Source: Leptothoe kymatousa TAU-MAC 1615 (GTDB lineage: Bacteria > Cyanobacteriota > Cyanobacteriia > Phormidesmidales > Phormidesmidaceae). Taken from it: 64,000 nucleotides of DNA. This document shows, in pieces, positions 1 through 7,091 of the stretch (position 1 is the stretch's first letter; each line of letters begins with the position of its first letter). The DNA lies in the NCBI RefSeq assembly GCF_018739865.1, contig NZ_JADOER010000007.1, positions 1 through 64,000 of the forward strand, written 5' to 3'. Both the position numbers and the translations under genes were made by a program. The notes beneath the pieces are model-generated. The model saw only the letters and a program-made list of their open reading frames with translations, searched no databases and was not told where the DNA came from.

Positions 1-41
1 GGGACAACTCATCGGCTTATACCCCTGGAACTGTCAACATT

Positions 42-656
42 TTAGCCGAGTCCTTTTAAGACACCAGTGCCAAGAACCTTGTTAGTGTAATTTTTCCCAT
101 TTTGGATAAGCGCTTCTTTGAGTCTTTGCAAAAAAACTCGTTCAGACACCTTGTGTATTTCTCTTTTAGCTCTTTTTTCGAAATACTCGCATCTTTGAAT
201 GGCTTTTTCATACAAAATTGACTCAACATTGCCAAACAATATCTTGATAAGAATTCTGTCTAAATCCCTTAGAAGCTTCTGATTTATACCATTTTCGCAA
301 GGTACTAAAAAGTTATGATCAATGAACTCAGGGAGTTCTGTTGAGAGGGAATCTGTAAAGGATGAATTCTTAGAAAAATGCCTTATCTTTACAAGGATAA
401 TATGTCTTTCGAGCATATTTGCCATCCCGATTTTATACAGATTTTCAATAGTTAAATTTTCCGTATAACCGATTATTAGTATACATGGTTTTTTAAGTAT
501 CTCTCGAATTGATAGCACACAATTCTTTGTGAGATGTTTGTATTTGATGAAAAAGCATTTCACCCTTTTATGCCCGAAAATCTCTGTGATATGTAAGGGG
601 ATAAATGAACATCTTGAATTATATTCTTCTGGGAAAACAATACATATATTATGCAT
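42..656 (-). CDS. Small AT-rich protein resembling TIR / nucleoside 2-deoxyribosyltransferase-like domains
   Basis: The product has 204 residues and no signal peptide or membrane segment. Residues about 55-90 read like the core of TIR-like or nucleoside-deoxyribosyltransferase-like folds: a buried strand (CILIIGY), a turn with ENLTIENLYKIGMAN, then a second strand (HIILVKI), which matches the usual pattern of a strand, NPNV.YELG.A and a strand. The acidic residue normally following the first strand is not obvious, so catalysis is uncertain. The last 60 residues are charged and probably helical. The gene starts 56 bp downstream of the Roco gene on the same strand and is probably its operon partner. 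It is clearly more AT-rich than its neighbours, which suggests recent transfer. The function is unknown; an NAD- or nucleotide-consuming effector is an inference. Confidence 0.6.
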   Translation of the reverse strand: MHNICIVFPEEYNSRCSFIPLHITEIFGHKRVKCFFIKYKHLTKNCVLSIREILKKPCILIIGYTENLTIENLYKIGMANMLERHIILVKIRHFSKNSSFTDSLSTELPEFIDHNFLVPCENGINQKLLRDLDRILIKILFGNVESILYEKAIQRCEYFEKRAKREIHKVSERVFLQRLKEALIQNGKNYTNKVLGTGVLKGLG

Positions 657-712
657 TTTATAATGTTCTCTTTAAGGTCTTTTTAAGTGAATTAATCTAA
701 AATAATGCACTT

Positions 713-3346
713 CTATTTGATGGAAAATATATCTATCTGAAATTCGTCATCAATATCAGAGTCATCTGTATATAAAGAGTCAGAATGATCAGTATCTTTG
801 TGAGCTTGCCATAACTGCTGTCGGCTTGTGGCTGACTCATATCCATCAAGGAGCTGGCGCAGGTTGAGTTTGAGTTTAAGTTTACCGATGACGACGTTTT
901 GTTCGCCCATGTCTTCTAGGCCCAGAAGTTCTTGATAGTCGAGGGGTGGGTGTTCGGGATGTTCAGGGACTGGTACCCATTCGGTGGGTTTGGCAAAGTT
1001 AGCATGGATTTTTTTGAAGACATCGCGGATCAGACCTAGAAATAGTCTGCGAGTAGATTGATTGCCACTGATTGCAATAAAGATTTTGTTGTCGGCGGAG
1101 TCGGCTTTGATGCGGGCAATATTATAAACTTCGTCGCCCTCTGTATAGGCCAGCATAACGCCGCTGCGCCAGTAGGTTTGCTCATGGATTTTGTCGTGCA
1201 TCAGCACAATAAACCGAGAGATGACGCTATCGGGTAGGACGGTGTAGTGATATTGAAACTCTAGGGTGTCACCTTCTAGGTCTGTGTCTTCGGGTTCTTC
1301 TTTGGGCAGGATGCCAGGAATTAGATAGCGTTCAGGGCTGCACTCTGGTAGCTGAAAACAGAGCTGGAACTCTTTCATCAGCTCGATCAGGTAAGTGTGG
1401 CGCTGTTCTGGATAGCGATTGGGGGGGAGGATGCGGGTGAGGTCGGCGAGGGTGAGTTGACCTTTAGACTCAGTTTTTAGGTCGTCGTCGCTAAGCAGGG
1501 TATAGATACCGGTGGTGACCCAGTCGGGGTTGAGGACGTTGGTGTGTTTTAGCAGGGGGTGATCGCTGTAGTTGAGTACCAGGCCCAGGTTGTGGAGTAG
1601 ATTGATTAACTGAGTCTGATCTTTTTCCTCTTCGATGCCTTGCTGGCCGCAAATGCTTTCGTATTTGGAGTATTTGATAAAGTCTTTGTCTAAGTTTTCA
1701 AGTTTTTCTTTGACTTCAAACCAGGAGAGGGGCAGCAAATCATAAACTTCTTTGAGCTGACCGACTTCTTTGAGGATGGCCTGGTTCAGCTCATCAATGC
1801 CGGTGCCGTCCGAGCATGATGTTTCAATAATGAATTTGATATTGGGGTATTTGTCCCGCAGGGCTTTGCGGTTGATGTCGAGGGGTTGTTCGTCGCGTTT
1901 GTTGCCGACGATGATAACGGGGGCATCGTCACCGAAACTTTTGATTAGTTTGAGCCAGTAATCGAGACGATTTTCGTCTTCGCTGGTGCGGCAGTTGCAG
2001 ACGAGCAGATAGAGGCTGCGCTTGGTGAGGAAAAACTGGTGGGTGGCATGGTAGATTTCTTGACCGCCAAAGTCCCAAACATTGAGGCGAACGTCCTTGG
2101 TGTTGACGTTGATTTGCCAGTTTGACACATTGAGGCCATCGGTTTGTTCTTCGTTGGGGTTAAAGGAATCTTTGATTAGACGGCTGATTAGAGATGTTTT
2201 GCCGACACTGCCTTGACCAACCAGGATAAGTTTTGCTTCGTTTAAAGGACGAACATCACCACTACGAAGCTGACGACAGTAGTTGAAAATACCAGAGACA
2301 GATCCCGATTTCTGTTTTGAGCCTAAAATTTCAGGAGAAATAGGGAGAGGATTATTTCGAACATCAAGAGTTTTAAGTTTAATAAGATTTTCTAAGCTTT
2401 CAGGTATTTGAGAAATCTGGTTAGAGCTAAGGTATAGCTGTTGTAGTGACCCCAACCCGGCTAATGAATCCGGAATCTCGCTAATCTGGTTAAAGCGAAG
2501 GTCTAGCTGTTGTAGTAACCCCAACCCGGCTAATGAATCCGGAATCTCGCTAATCTGGTTAGAGATAAGGTATAGCTGTTGTAGTGAACCCAACCCGGCT
2601 AATGAATCCGGAATCTCGCTAATCTGATTAGAGCTAAGGTATAACTGTTGTAGTGAACCCAACCCGGCTAATGAATCCGGAATCTCGCTAATCTGGTTAG
2701 AGCTAAGGTATAACTGTTGTAGTGAACCCAACCCGGCTAATGAATCCGGAATCTCGCTAATCTGATTAGAGCTAAGGTATAGCTGTTGTAGTGAACCCAA
2801 CCCGGTTAATGAATCCGGAATCTCGCTAATCTGGTTAGAGATAAGGTATAGCTGTTGTAGTGAACCCAACCCGGTTAATGAATCCGGAATCTCGCTAATC
2901 TGGTTAGAGCTAAGGTATAGCTGTTGTAGGGAGGTGAGTTGAGCGATGTGCTCTGAAATCTCGTTAATTTGGTTAGCAAAGGCTATTAGAGTTTCTAGAC
3001 GAGATAGTTTAGCTATCCAGCCAGGAATTTCTTCAAAAGAGTTACCACTTAAGTTTAAATAACGTAAATGGGTCAAATTTGCCAGACAGTCAGGTAGATC
3101 TGACAAGTTATTCCCAATGGTAAGCGGTCCCCACTGCAGTTTCCCATTGATAAGGGTATGCCCCCACTGCTGGTCACCATCCTTATCCTTTTTCCCCTTC
3201 CCCAATATCAACCGCTCCAGCTGGGTCAACTTCCCAATCTCCTCAGGCAGCTCGCTCAGCCCCTGCCCCGCCAGGTCCAACTCCGTCCACCCTTCCTTTT
3301 CCGCCTGGTCAATCAACGCCAGCAGCTCATCCGTAGTTATCGCCAT
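713..3346 (-). CDS. Leucine-rich-repeat Roco protein (LRR-Roc-COR GTPase)
   Basis: This is an 877-residue multidomain GTPase. Residues about 1-135 hold irregular LRRs, about 138-322 hold eight nearly identical 23-residue LRRs, and about 370-540 form the Roc GTPase domain. In Roc the P-loop GQGSVGKTS lies near residue 376, the switch II motif DFGGQ near 422, and NKRD gives nucleotide specificity. The remaining residues form the COR dimerisation region and a C-terminal extension ending in an acidic tail. Bacterial Roco proteins are GTPases regulated by dimerisation through COR; the LRRs usually sense a ligand or partner. There is no signal peptide, so it should be cytosolic. It precedes the small TIR-like gene at 42-656 with a 56 bp gap. 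The ligand and output are unknown. Confidence 0.93.
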   Translation of the reverse strand: MAITTDELLALIDQAEKEGWTELDLAGQGLSELPEEIGKLTQLERLILGKGKKDKDGDQQWGHTLINGKLQWGPLTIGNNLSDLPDCLANLTHLRYLNLSGNSFEEIPGWIAKLSRLETLIAFANQINEISEHIAQLTSLQQLYLSSNQISEIPDSLTGLGSLQQLYLISNQISEIPDSLTGLGSLQQLYLSSNQISEIPDSLAGLGSLQQLYLSSNQISEIPDSLAGLGSLQQLYLSSNQISEIPDSLAGLGSLQQLYLISNQISEIPDSLAGLGLLQQLDLRFNQISEIPDSLAGLGSLQQLYLSSNQISQIPESLENLIKLKTLDVRNNPLPISPEILGSKQKSGSVSGIFNYCRQLRSGDVRPLNEAKLILVGQGSVGKTSLISRLIKDSFNPNEEQTDGLNVSNWQINVNTKDVRLNVWDFGGQEIYHATHQFFLTKRSLYLLVCNCRTSEDENRLDYWLKLIKSFGDDAPVIIVGNKRDEQPLDINRKALRDKYPNIKFIIETSCSDGTGIDELNQAILKEVGQLKEVYDLLPLSWFEVKEKLENLDKDFIKYSKYESICGQQGIEEEKDQTQLINLLHNLGLVLNYSDHPLLKHTNVLNPDWVTTGIYTLLSDDDLKTESKGQLTLADLTRILPPNRYPEQRHTYLIELMKEFQLCFQLPECSPERYLIPGILPKEEPEDTDLEGDTLEFQYHYTVLPDSVISRFIVLMHDKIHEQTYWRSGVMLAYTEGDEVYNIARIKADSADNKIFIAISGNQSTRRLFLGLIRDVFKKIHANFAKPTEWVPVPEHPEHPPLDYQELLGLEDMGEQNVVIGKLKLKLNLRQLLDGYESATSRQQLWQAHKDTDHSDSLYTDDSDIDDEFQIDIFSIK
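2379..2932 (-). repeat. Eight tandem 69-bp LRR-coding repeats inside the Roco gene
   Basis: Eight in-frame units of 69 bp encode 23-residue leucine-rich repeats of the type SLQQLYLSSNQISEIPDSL. The units are nearly identical at the nucleotide level, differing at only a few positions per unit. Most amino-acid changes are S/I after LYL, T/A before GLG, and one unit reading LDLRF. The last unit is more divergent and merges into the linker before the Roc domain. Confidence 0.93.
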
Positions 3347-3437
3347 CGCCTAACCCCAGCTCAGACTCCATATTGGCAAAAATTGCTCGATTTTGCCCCT
3401 ACCGGCAGGTTAATAAAATCAGAAAATTTATAGCATC

Positions 3438-3545
3438 CGGGCTAACTCCAAAGGAGACGCTTCGCGTTAGGCTTGGCCATGCCCATAGGGCTATACGACT
3501 CCGCTCAGCCCTCGGTTATCCATAACTCCGCTCGGCTCGCTGATA
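3438..3545. repeat. Possible interspersed cyanobacterial repeat between Roco and Uma2 genes
   Basis: The intergenic stretch contains AAGGAGACGCTTCGCG followed by short repeated and inverted pieces such as CTCCGCTCAGCC and CTCCGCTCGGCT and a GGGCT...AGCCC pair. Motifs of the kind GGAGACGCTTCGCG are known as dispersed non-coding repeats in several cyanobacteria. The 267 bp gap must also hold the promoters of the two divergent genes. The boundaries are approximate. Confidence 0.35.
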
Positions 3546-3613
3546 TAGAGACGTTTCTGACAGTGTCTATACGCATGCAGTAACCTAGTAGCAGCTATTC
3601 CTAGCCCTCGACT

Positions 3614-4273
3614 ATGGTCGCATCAGCTCCCGTCACAATTCCCATTCATGCCCTCAAACTGTCCCCCGGTAGCCACCTGCTGATCGAAAACGTCTCCTGG
3701 GAACAATACGATGCCCTACTCACCGAACTAGGCGAAGAACGATTAACCCCTCGCATCAACTACTGCAACAATACCCTAGAGCTAATGGCTCCCCTACCCA
3801 TCCATGAACGCCCCCATCGACTCATTGCCGATATCGTCAAAGCATTATTAGACAGCCAAGATAGAGACTGGGAAGACTTCGGCTCCACTACATTTCGCAA
3901 AGCCCAAGCCGCAGGGCTAGAACCCGATACCTGTTTCTATATTCAAAATGCCGAGCAAATGAGAGGCTGTGAAAGATTTGACTCCAACCAGGATCCACCG
4001 CCAGACCTGGCCATTGAATCGGATGTCACCTCAAAGACCACGTTAGACACCTACTGCTTGCTGGGGGTGCCTGAGGTTTGGATTTACACCAGTGGTGCAT
4101 TGAAAATCTATCTTCTTCAAGATGATGGTTATTTGCTGTCAGCTCAAAGCCTTACCTTTCCATCTCTGCCCCTGGACGAAATGATTCCTACTCTTTTGCA
4201 ACAGGCCAAGCAAATGGGTACCCGCAAAATGCTGAAACAGCTACGGCTAGATATGGCCCGACAAGACAAGTAG
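3614..4273 (+). CDS. Uma2-family (DUF820) endonuclease-like protein
   Basis: The 219-residue product matches the Uma2 family, a restriction-endonuclease-like PD-(D/E)XK fold that is hugely expanded in cyanobacteria. Visible family marks are an EPDTCFYI strand, a PPPDLAIES strand with the conserved Asp and Glu, and a VPEVWIY strand near the C-terminus. The ATG start gives a normal full length. It is divergent from the Roco gene and separated from it by a repeat-bearing spacer. The biological role of Uma2 proteins is unclear; some are transposon-associated, but no transposase is seen here. Confidence 0.85.
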   Translation: MVASAPVTIPIHALKLSPGSHLLIENVSWEQYDALLTELGEERLTPRINYCNNTLELMAPLPIHERPHRLIADIVKALLDSQDRDWEDFGSTTFRKAQAAGLEPDTCFYIQNAEQMRGCERFDSNQDPPPDLAIESDVTSKTTLDTYCLLGVPEVWIYTSGALKIYLLQDDGYLLSAQSLTFPSLPLDEMIPTLLQQAKQMGTRKMLKQLRLDMARQDK

Positions 4274-4311
4274 ATTACAAGAAGCAATATTGATTTTATT
4301 AAGACTCAGTT

Positions 4312-4372
4312 GTTGGCTTCGGCTTCACGCAGCAAACGAGCTGCCAGTTGGCTGAGCGTAGTCGAAGCCAAC
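4312..4372. repeat. Inverted repeat upstream of the HtrA gene
   Basis: GTTGGCTTCG at 4312-4321 is the exact reverse complement of CGAAGCCAAC at 4363-4372. The inner part contains GCTGAGCGTAGTCGAAGC, a motif of the kind found dispersed in bacterial intergenic regions. The element overlaps a possible TTG start at 4348, which is one reason to prefer a later start for the protease. Confidence 0.5.
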
Positions 4373-4452
4373 ACAACATTGACAATCCGATGTCACAGCA
4401 ATGTCACATCGCCTATCTAAACTGTGGACAACCAACGAAAAAAGTCCCAGCC

Positions 4453-5658
4453 ATGTCTTACCCACAGCACGCCAACTCCCCCAAACCCCGCCCCCGCAAC
4501 CTAACCATGCTCAGCAGCATCCTCATGGGAGCCACCCTCGCCACCGCCGGTAGCTTCCTCGCCTGGGCACCCTCCTCACCGTTGCGCACCGAAAACCAAG
4601 TCGCCCATGCCCAAGCAGTCGAGCAAACTGGCCCTGCCATTTCCCCCGCTGCCAACCCCAACTTCATCACCAACGTCGTCAACGAAGTTGGCCCCGCCGT
4701 CGTCCGCATCGACGCATCCCGCACCGTCAACCAGCGGGTGCCCGACGTATTCAACGATCCTAATTTCCGCCAGTTTGGCCGTTTCCCCCAAGGTGGCCAA
4801 GAACGCACCGAGCGCGGCCTAGGTTCCGGCTTTATCATCAGCGAAAATGGTCAGATTATCACCAACGCCCACGTAGTCGATGGCGCTGACACCGTCACCG
4901 TCACCCTCAAAGATGGCCGCATTCTAGATGGCCGAGTGCTGGGCAGTGACCCCGTCACCGACATTGCCGTCATCAAGGTAGATGAGCGCAACCTACCCAC
5001 CGTTGACCTAGGCAACTCCGACCAGCTCCAACCCGGCGAATGGTCCATCGCCATTGGCAACCCCCTCGGCCTAGATAATACGGTTACCGTGGGCATTGTC
5101 AGTGGTGTCGGTCGTTCTAGCAACCAGGTGGGTGTCCCCGACAAACGGGTGGAGTTTATCCAAACCGACACCGCCATTAACCCCGGCAATTCCGGTGGGC
5201 CACTGCTAAACCAGCAGGGCGAAGTCATCGGCGTCAATACCGCCATTATCAACGGTGCCCAGGGTCTCGGCTTTGCCATCCCTATCAACATGGTGGAACG
5301 CATCGCCACAGAACTCGCCGAAAATGGCCAGGTGGAACATCCTTTTGTCGGCATTCAAATGGTGACACTAAGCCCCACCGTCAAGGAAGAGATTAACACC
5401 AACCCCAACAGCGGCCTCACCGTTAGCGAAGATAAGGGCATCCTCGTTGCCCGAGTATTGCCAGATTCCCCCGCAGCCAAAGGTGGCCTACGGGCAGGGG
5501 ATATCATCACCGCCATTGGCGACACCACCGTCACCGAAGCCGCTGAAGTACAGCGCATCGTCGGCGATGGCAAAGTGGGCAAACAAATTAGCATCGAAGT
5601 ACAACGCAATGGCGAAACCACAACCCTCAAGGTAAAACCAGAAAACCTGCCCCAGTAG
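4453..5658 (+). CDS. HtrA/Deg-family serine protease (HhoA/HhoB/HtrA type)
   Basis: This is a trypsin-like periplasmic or lumenal protease of the Deg family, which degrades misfolded proteins. From the ATG at 4453 it has 401 residues. An N-terminal hydrophobic segment near residues 15-40 would export or anchor it. The catalytic triad is readable as H140 in TNAHVVDG, D170 in PVTDIAVIK, and S247 in PGNSGGPL. A single PDZ domain occupies about the last 100 residues. The frame stays open up to a TTG at 4348, but that extension lies in an inverted repeat and reads unlike a protein N-terminus, so I chose 4453. A terminator follows 25 bp after the stop. Confidence 0.93.
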   Translation: MSYPQHANSPKPRPRNLTMLSSILMGATLATAGSFLAWAPSSPLRTENQVAHAQAVEQTGPAISPAANPNFITNVVNEVGPAVVRIDASRTVNQRVPDVFNDPNFRQFGRFPQGGQERTERGLGSGFIISENGQIITNAHVVDGADTVTVTLKDGRILDGRVLGSDPVTDIAVIKVDERNLPTVDLGNSDQLQPGEWSIAIGNPLGLDNTVTVGIVSGVGRSSNQVGVPDKRVEFIQTDTAINPGNSGGPLLNQQGEVIGVNTAIINGAQGLGFAIPINMVERIATELAENGQVEHPFVGIQMVTLSPTVKEEINTNPNSGLTVSEDKGILVARVLPDSPAAKGGLRAGDIITAIGDTTVTEAAEVQRIVGDGKVGKQISIEVQRNGETTTLKVKPENLPQ

Positions 5659-5682
5659 AGCAAGCAAACAGGAAAAGACATG

Positions 5683-5722
5683 GGCCGGAAAAGAGGTTGA
5701 AAGATCTCTTCCGGCTTTTTTT
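5683..5722 (+). terminator. Rho-independent terminator after the HtrA gene
   Basis: A GC-rich stem (GCCGGAA-AAGAG with CTCTTCCGGC, one small bulge) is followed directly by seven T residues. It lies 25 bp after the protease stop codon on the same strand. Confidence 0.85.
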
Positions 5723-5763
5723 AATGCGTAAGAAAAATACTGGCTATCGGCATAGAATATCCA

Positions 5764-5789
5764 GGGCGTCCACAAGGGAGTGCCCCTAC
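5764..5789. repeat. Short palindromic repeat of cyanobacterial interspersed type
   Basis: GGGCGTCCACAAGGGAGTGCCC can fold with GGGC pairing GCCC, and is followed by CCTAC. It resembles the family GTAGGGGC...CTTGTGG...GCCC that occurs between genes in many cyanobacteria; the family assignment is from memory. Confidence 0.45.
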
Positions 5790-5838
5790 AAAACCACATT
5801 CACTAATTTCGAGATCTGCATTCGACACCTTATCTCAG

Positions 5839-6051
5839 ATCTTGCACCAAGTCGGTTTTGAGCCTTAAACCCACATTGGATTCAAAATCCAACGCTAATT
5901 GAGGGCTGTCCACTAAAGGGGCAAGATTGGATTAAAAGCTCTAAATATAGAGCTTTCAGGGATCCTCTAACCCCTTTTAGTGGGTTTTCATTCGATTAGC
6001 CTTGGCACTTTTAGTCCAAGGTGGGCCGTGCTTCATCACCAGGTGCAAGAT
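5839..6051. other. Long nested inverted-repeat element (structured RNA or MITE candidate)
   Basis: The 642 bp between the HtrA and pdxH genes holds no convincing gene but has one concentric folding unit. The outer stem is ATCTTGCACC (5839-5848) with GGTGCAAGAT (6042-6051), perfect. Next inside are 5870-5879 with 6016-6025 (nine of ten pairs), 5894-5901 with 5993-6000 (one wobble), 5910-5921 with 5971-5983 (one extra base), and an innermost hairpin 5935-5943 with 5948-5956 and a four-base loop. A competing hairpin TTGGATT-AATCCAA lies at 5876-5892. No target duplication is obvious. Just outside, TTTAGAAT at 6065-6072 pairs with ATTCTAAA at 6091-6098. Confidence 0.55.
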
Positions 6052-6300
6052 TTAAGTCATCCTTTTTAGAATGTTGTCGCAGCGCACAAAATTCTAAACC
6101 ACCTCACCAACCACCCAACAACGCTACTAGGGATAACAATGATATTCTTCCGAGGGGGTTCTAGGGCGGCGGAATGCCCTAGTCATGGGAAGCCCCAATG
6201 TGCCGAAGTAAGATATCTTGACTATTTTCGGCAAGGGAACTCGAAGGGACCCCAAGCAACCGGTTTTGCCATTGTTCCTGGTGCCCCATGCAACTAACAA

Positions 6301-6939
6301 CTAAGGCGCCAAACGATCAACATCCCACCTCCCATTCTCTCCAACAGAATACAAAAAACGATCATGCAACCGACTCGAACGCCCTTGCCAAAACTCAAAC
6401 CGATGGGGCACTACACGAAACCCACCCCAAGCGGGGGGTAACGGAATATCCTGCCCTTCAAATTTTTGCGTAATCTCTGCCAAATTCTGTTCCAACACCT
6501 GCCGCGACTCAATCACAGCACTCTGGGGCGAACACCAGGCCCCAATTTGGCTACTGCGGGGACGACTGGAAAAATACTTGAGCGATTCTGCCTCTGGCAC
6601 CTTGGCCGCCCGACCCGAAATATGGATCTGACGCTCTAGGGTGAGCCAAACGAACAGTAACGACACCTGGGAATTTTCGGCAATCTGCTGAGCTTTGCGA
6701 CTTTCGTAGTTGGTAAAAAATACAAACCCTTGAGCATCAAAATACTTGAGCAGCACCGTGCGCTGAAACGGTTCCCCCGAGGCGGACACAGTAGACAACG
6801 CCATGGCATTGGGTTCCGGCACCTGCTGGTCGCAGGCCTGTTGAAACCACAGCTGAAACTGCTCAAACGGGTTAGTAGAAAGTTGCTCTCGGGTTAAGCC
6901 ATCCAGGGTATATTCCTGTCTTAGATTTGCAATATCCAT
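6301..6939 (-). CDS. pdxH: Pyridoxine/pyridoxamine 5'-phosphate oxidase
   Basis: This FMN enzyme oxidises pyridoxine or pyridoxamine phosphate to pyridoxal 5'-phosphate, the last step of vitamin B6 synthesis or salvage. The 212-residue product shows the family landmarks: PNAMALSTVSASGEP near the N-terminus, a TVLLKYFD strand, FFTNYESRKAQQI (FMN phosphate contacts), QIHISGRA, SRPRSSQIGAW, and the C-terminal WGGFRVVPHRFEFWQGR...RLHDR substrate-binding signature. I start at the ATG at 6939 because MDIANLRQEY is the usual N-terminus; eight extra residues upstream are possible. The gene is divergent from the efflux adaptor gene. Confidence 0.96.
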   Translation of the reverse strand: MDIANLRQEYTLDGLTREQLSTNPFEQFQLWFQQACDQQVPEPNAMALSTVSASGEPFQRTVLLKYFDAQGFVFFTNYESRKAQQIAENSQVSLLFVWLTLERQIHISGRAAKVPEAESLKYFSSRPRSSQIGAWCSPQSAVIESRQVLEQNLAEITQKFEGQDIPLPPAWGGFRVVPHRFEFWQGRSSRLHDRFLYSVGENGRWDVDRLAP

Positions 6940-6968
6940 ATAAATCGTGTGCCCAGCAATCAAATCAT

Positions 6969-7052
6969 ACGCTGCCGTGTAGGCTACCGTTCTGTCTTCC
7001 GTGGCTACCTATGCTGCCGTGTAGGCTACCATTCCTACTTCCGTGGCTACCT
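6969..7052. repeat. Two-copy 42-bp direct tandem repeat
   Basis: GCTGCCGTGTAGGCTACC occurs at 6971 and again 42 bp later at 7013, and both copies end with TTCCGTGGCTACCTA. The two units differ only in the middle (GTTCTGTC versus ATTCCTAC). The repeat fills the space between the divergent pdxH and efflux adaptor genes, where both promoters should lie. Confidence 0.8.
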
Positions 7053-7091
7053 ACAATGGAAGCAACATTCAGAAAATCGGCCAAAGACACG

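Noticed and set aside
2379-2932. Regular 69-bp repeat array that could suggest a CRISPR or minisatellite
   Set aside because: It is in frame, has no unique spacers, and encodes canonical leucine-rich repeats of the Roco protein.
4348-4452. N-terminal extension of the HtrA protease from a TTG codon
   Set aside because: The extension lies in an inverted repeat and lacks protein-like features; the ATG at 4453 gives a standard export signal.
4458-5799. Several minus-strand frames of 60-170 codons across the HtrA gene
   Set aside because: They are mirror frames of a GC-rich real gene with clear catalytic motifs.
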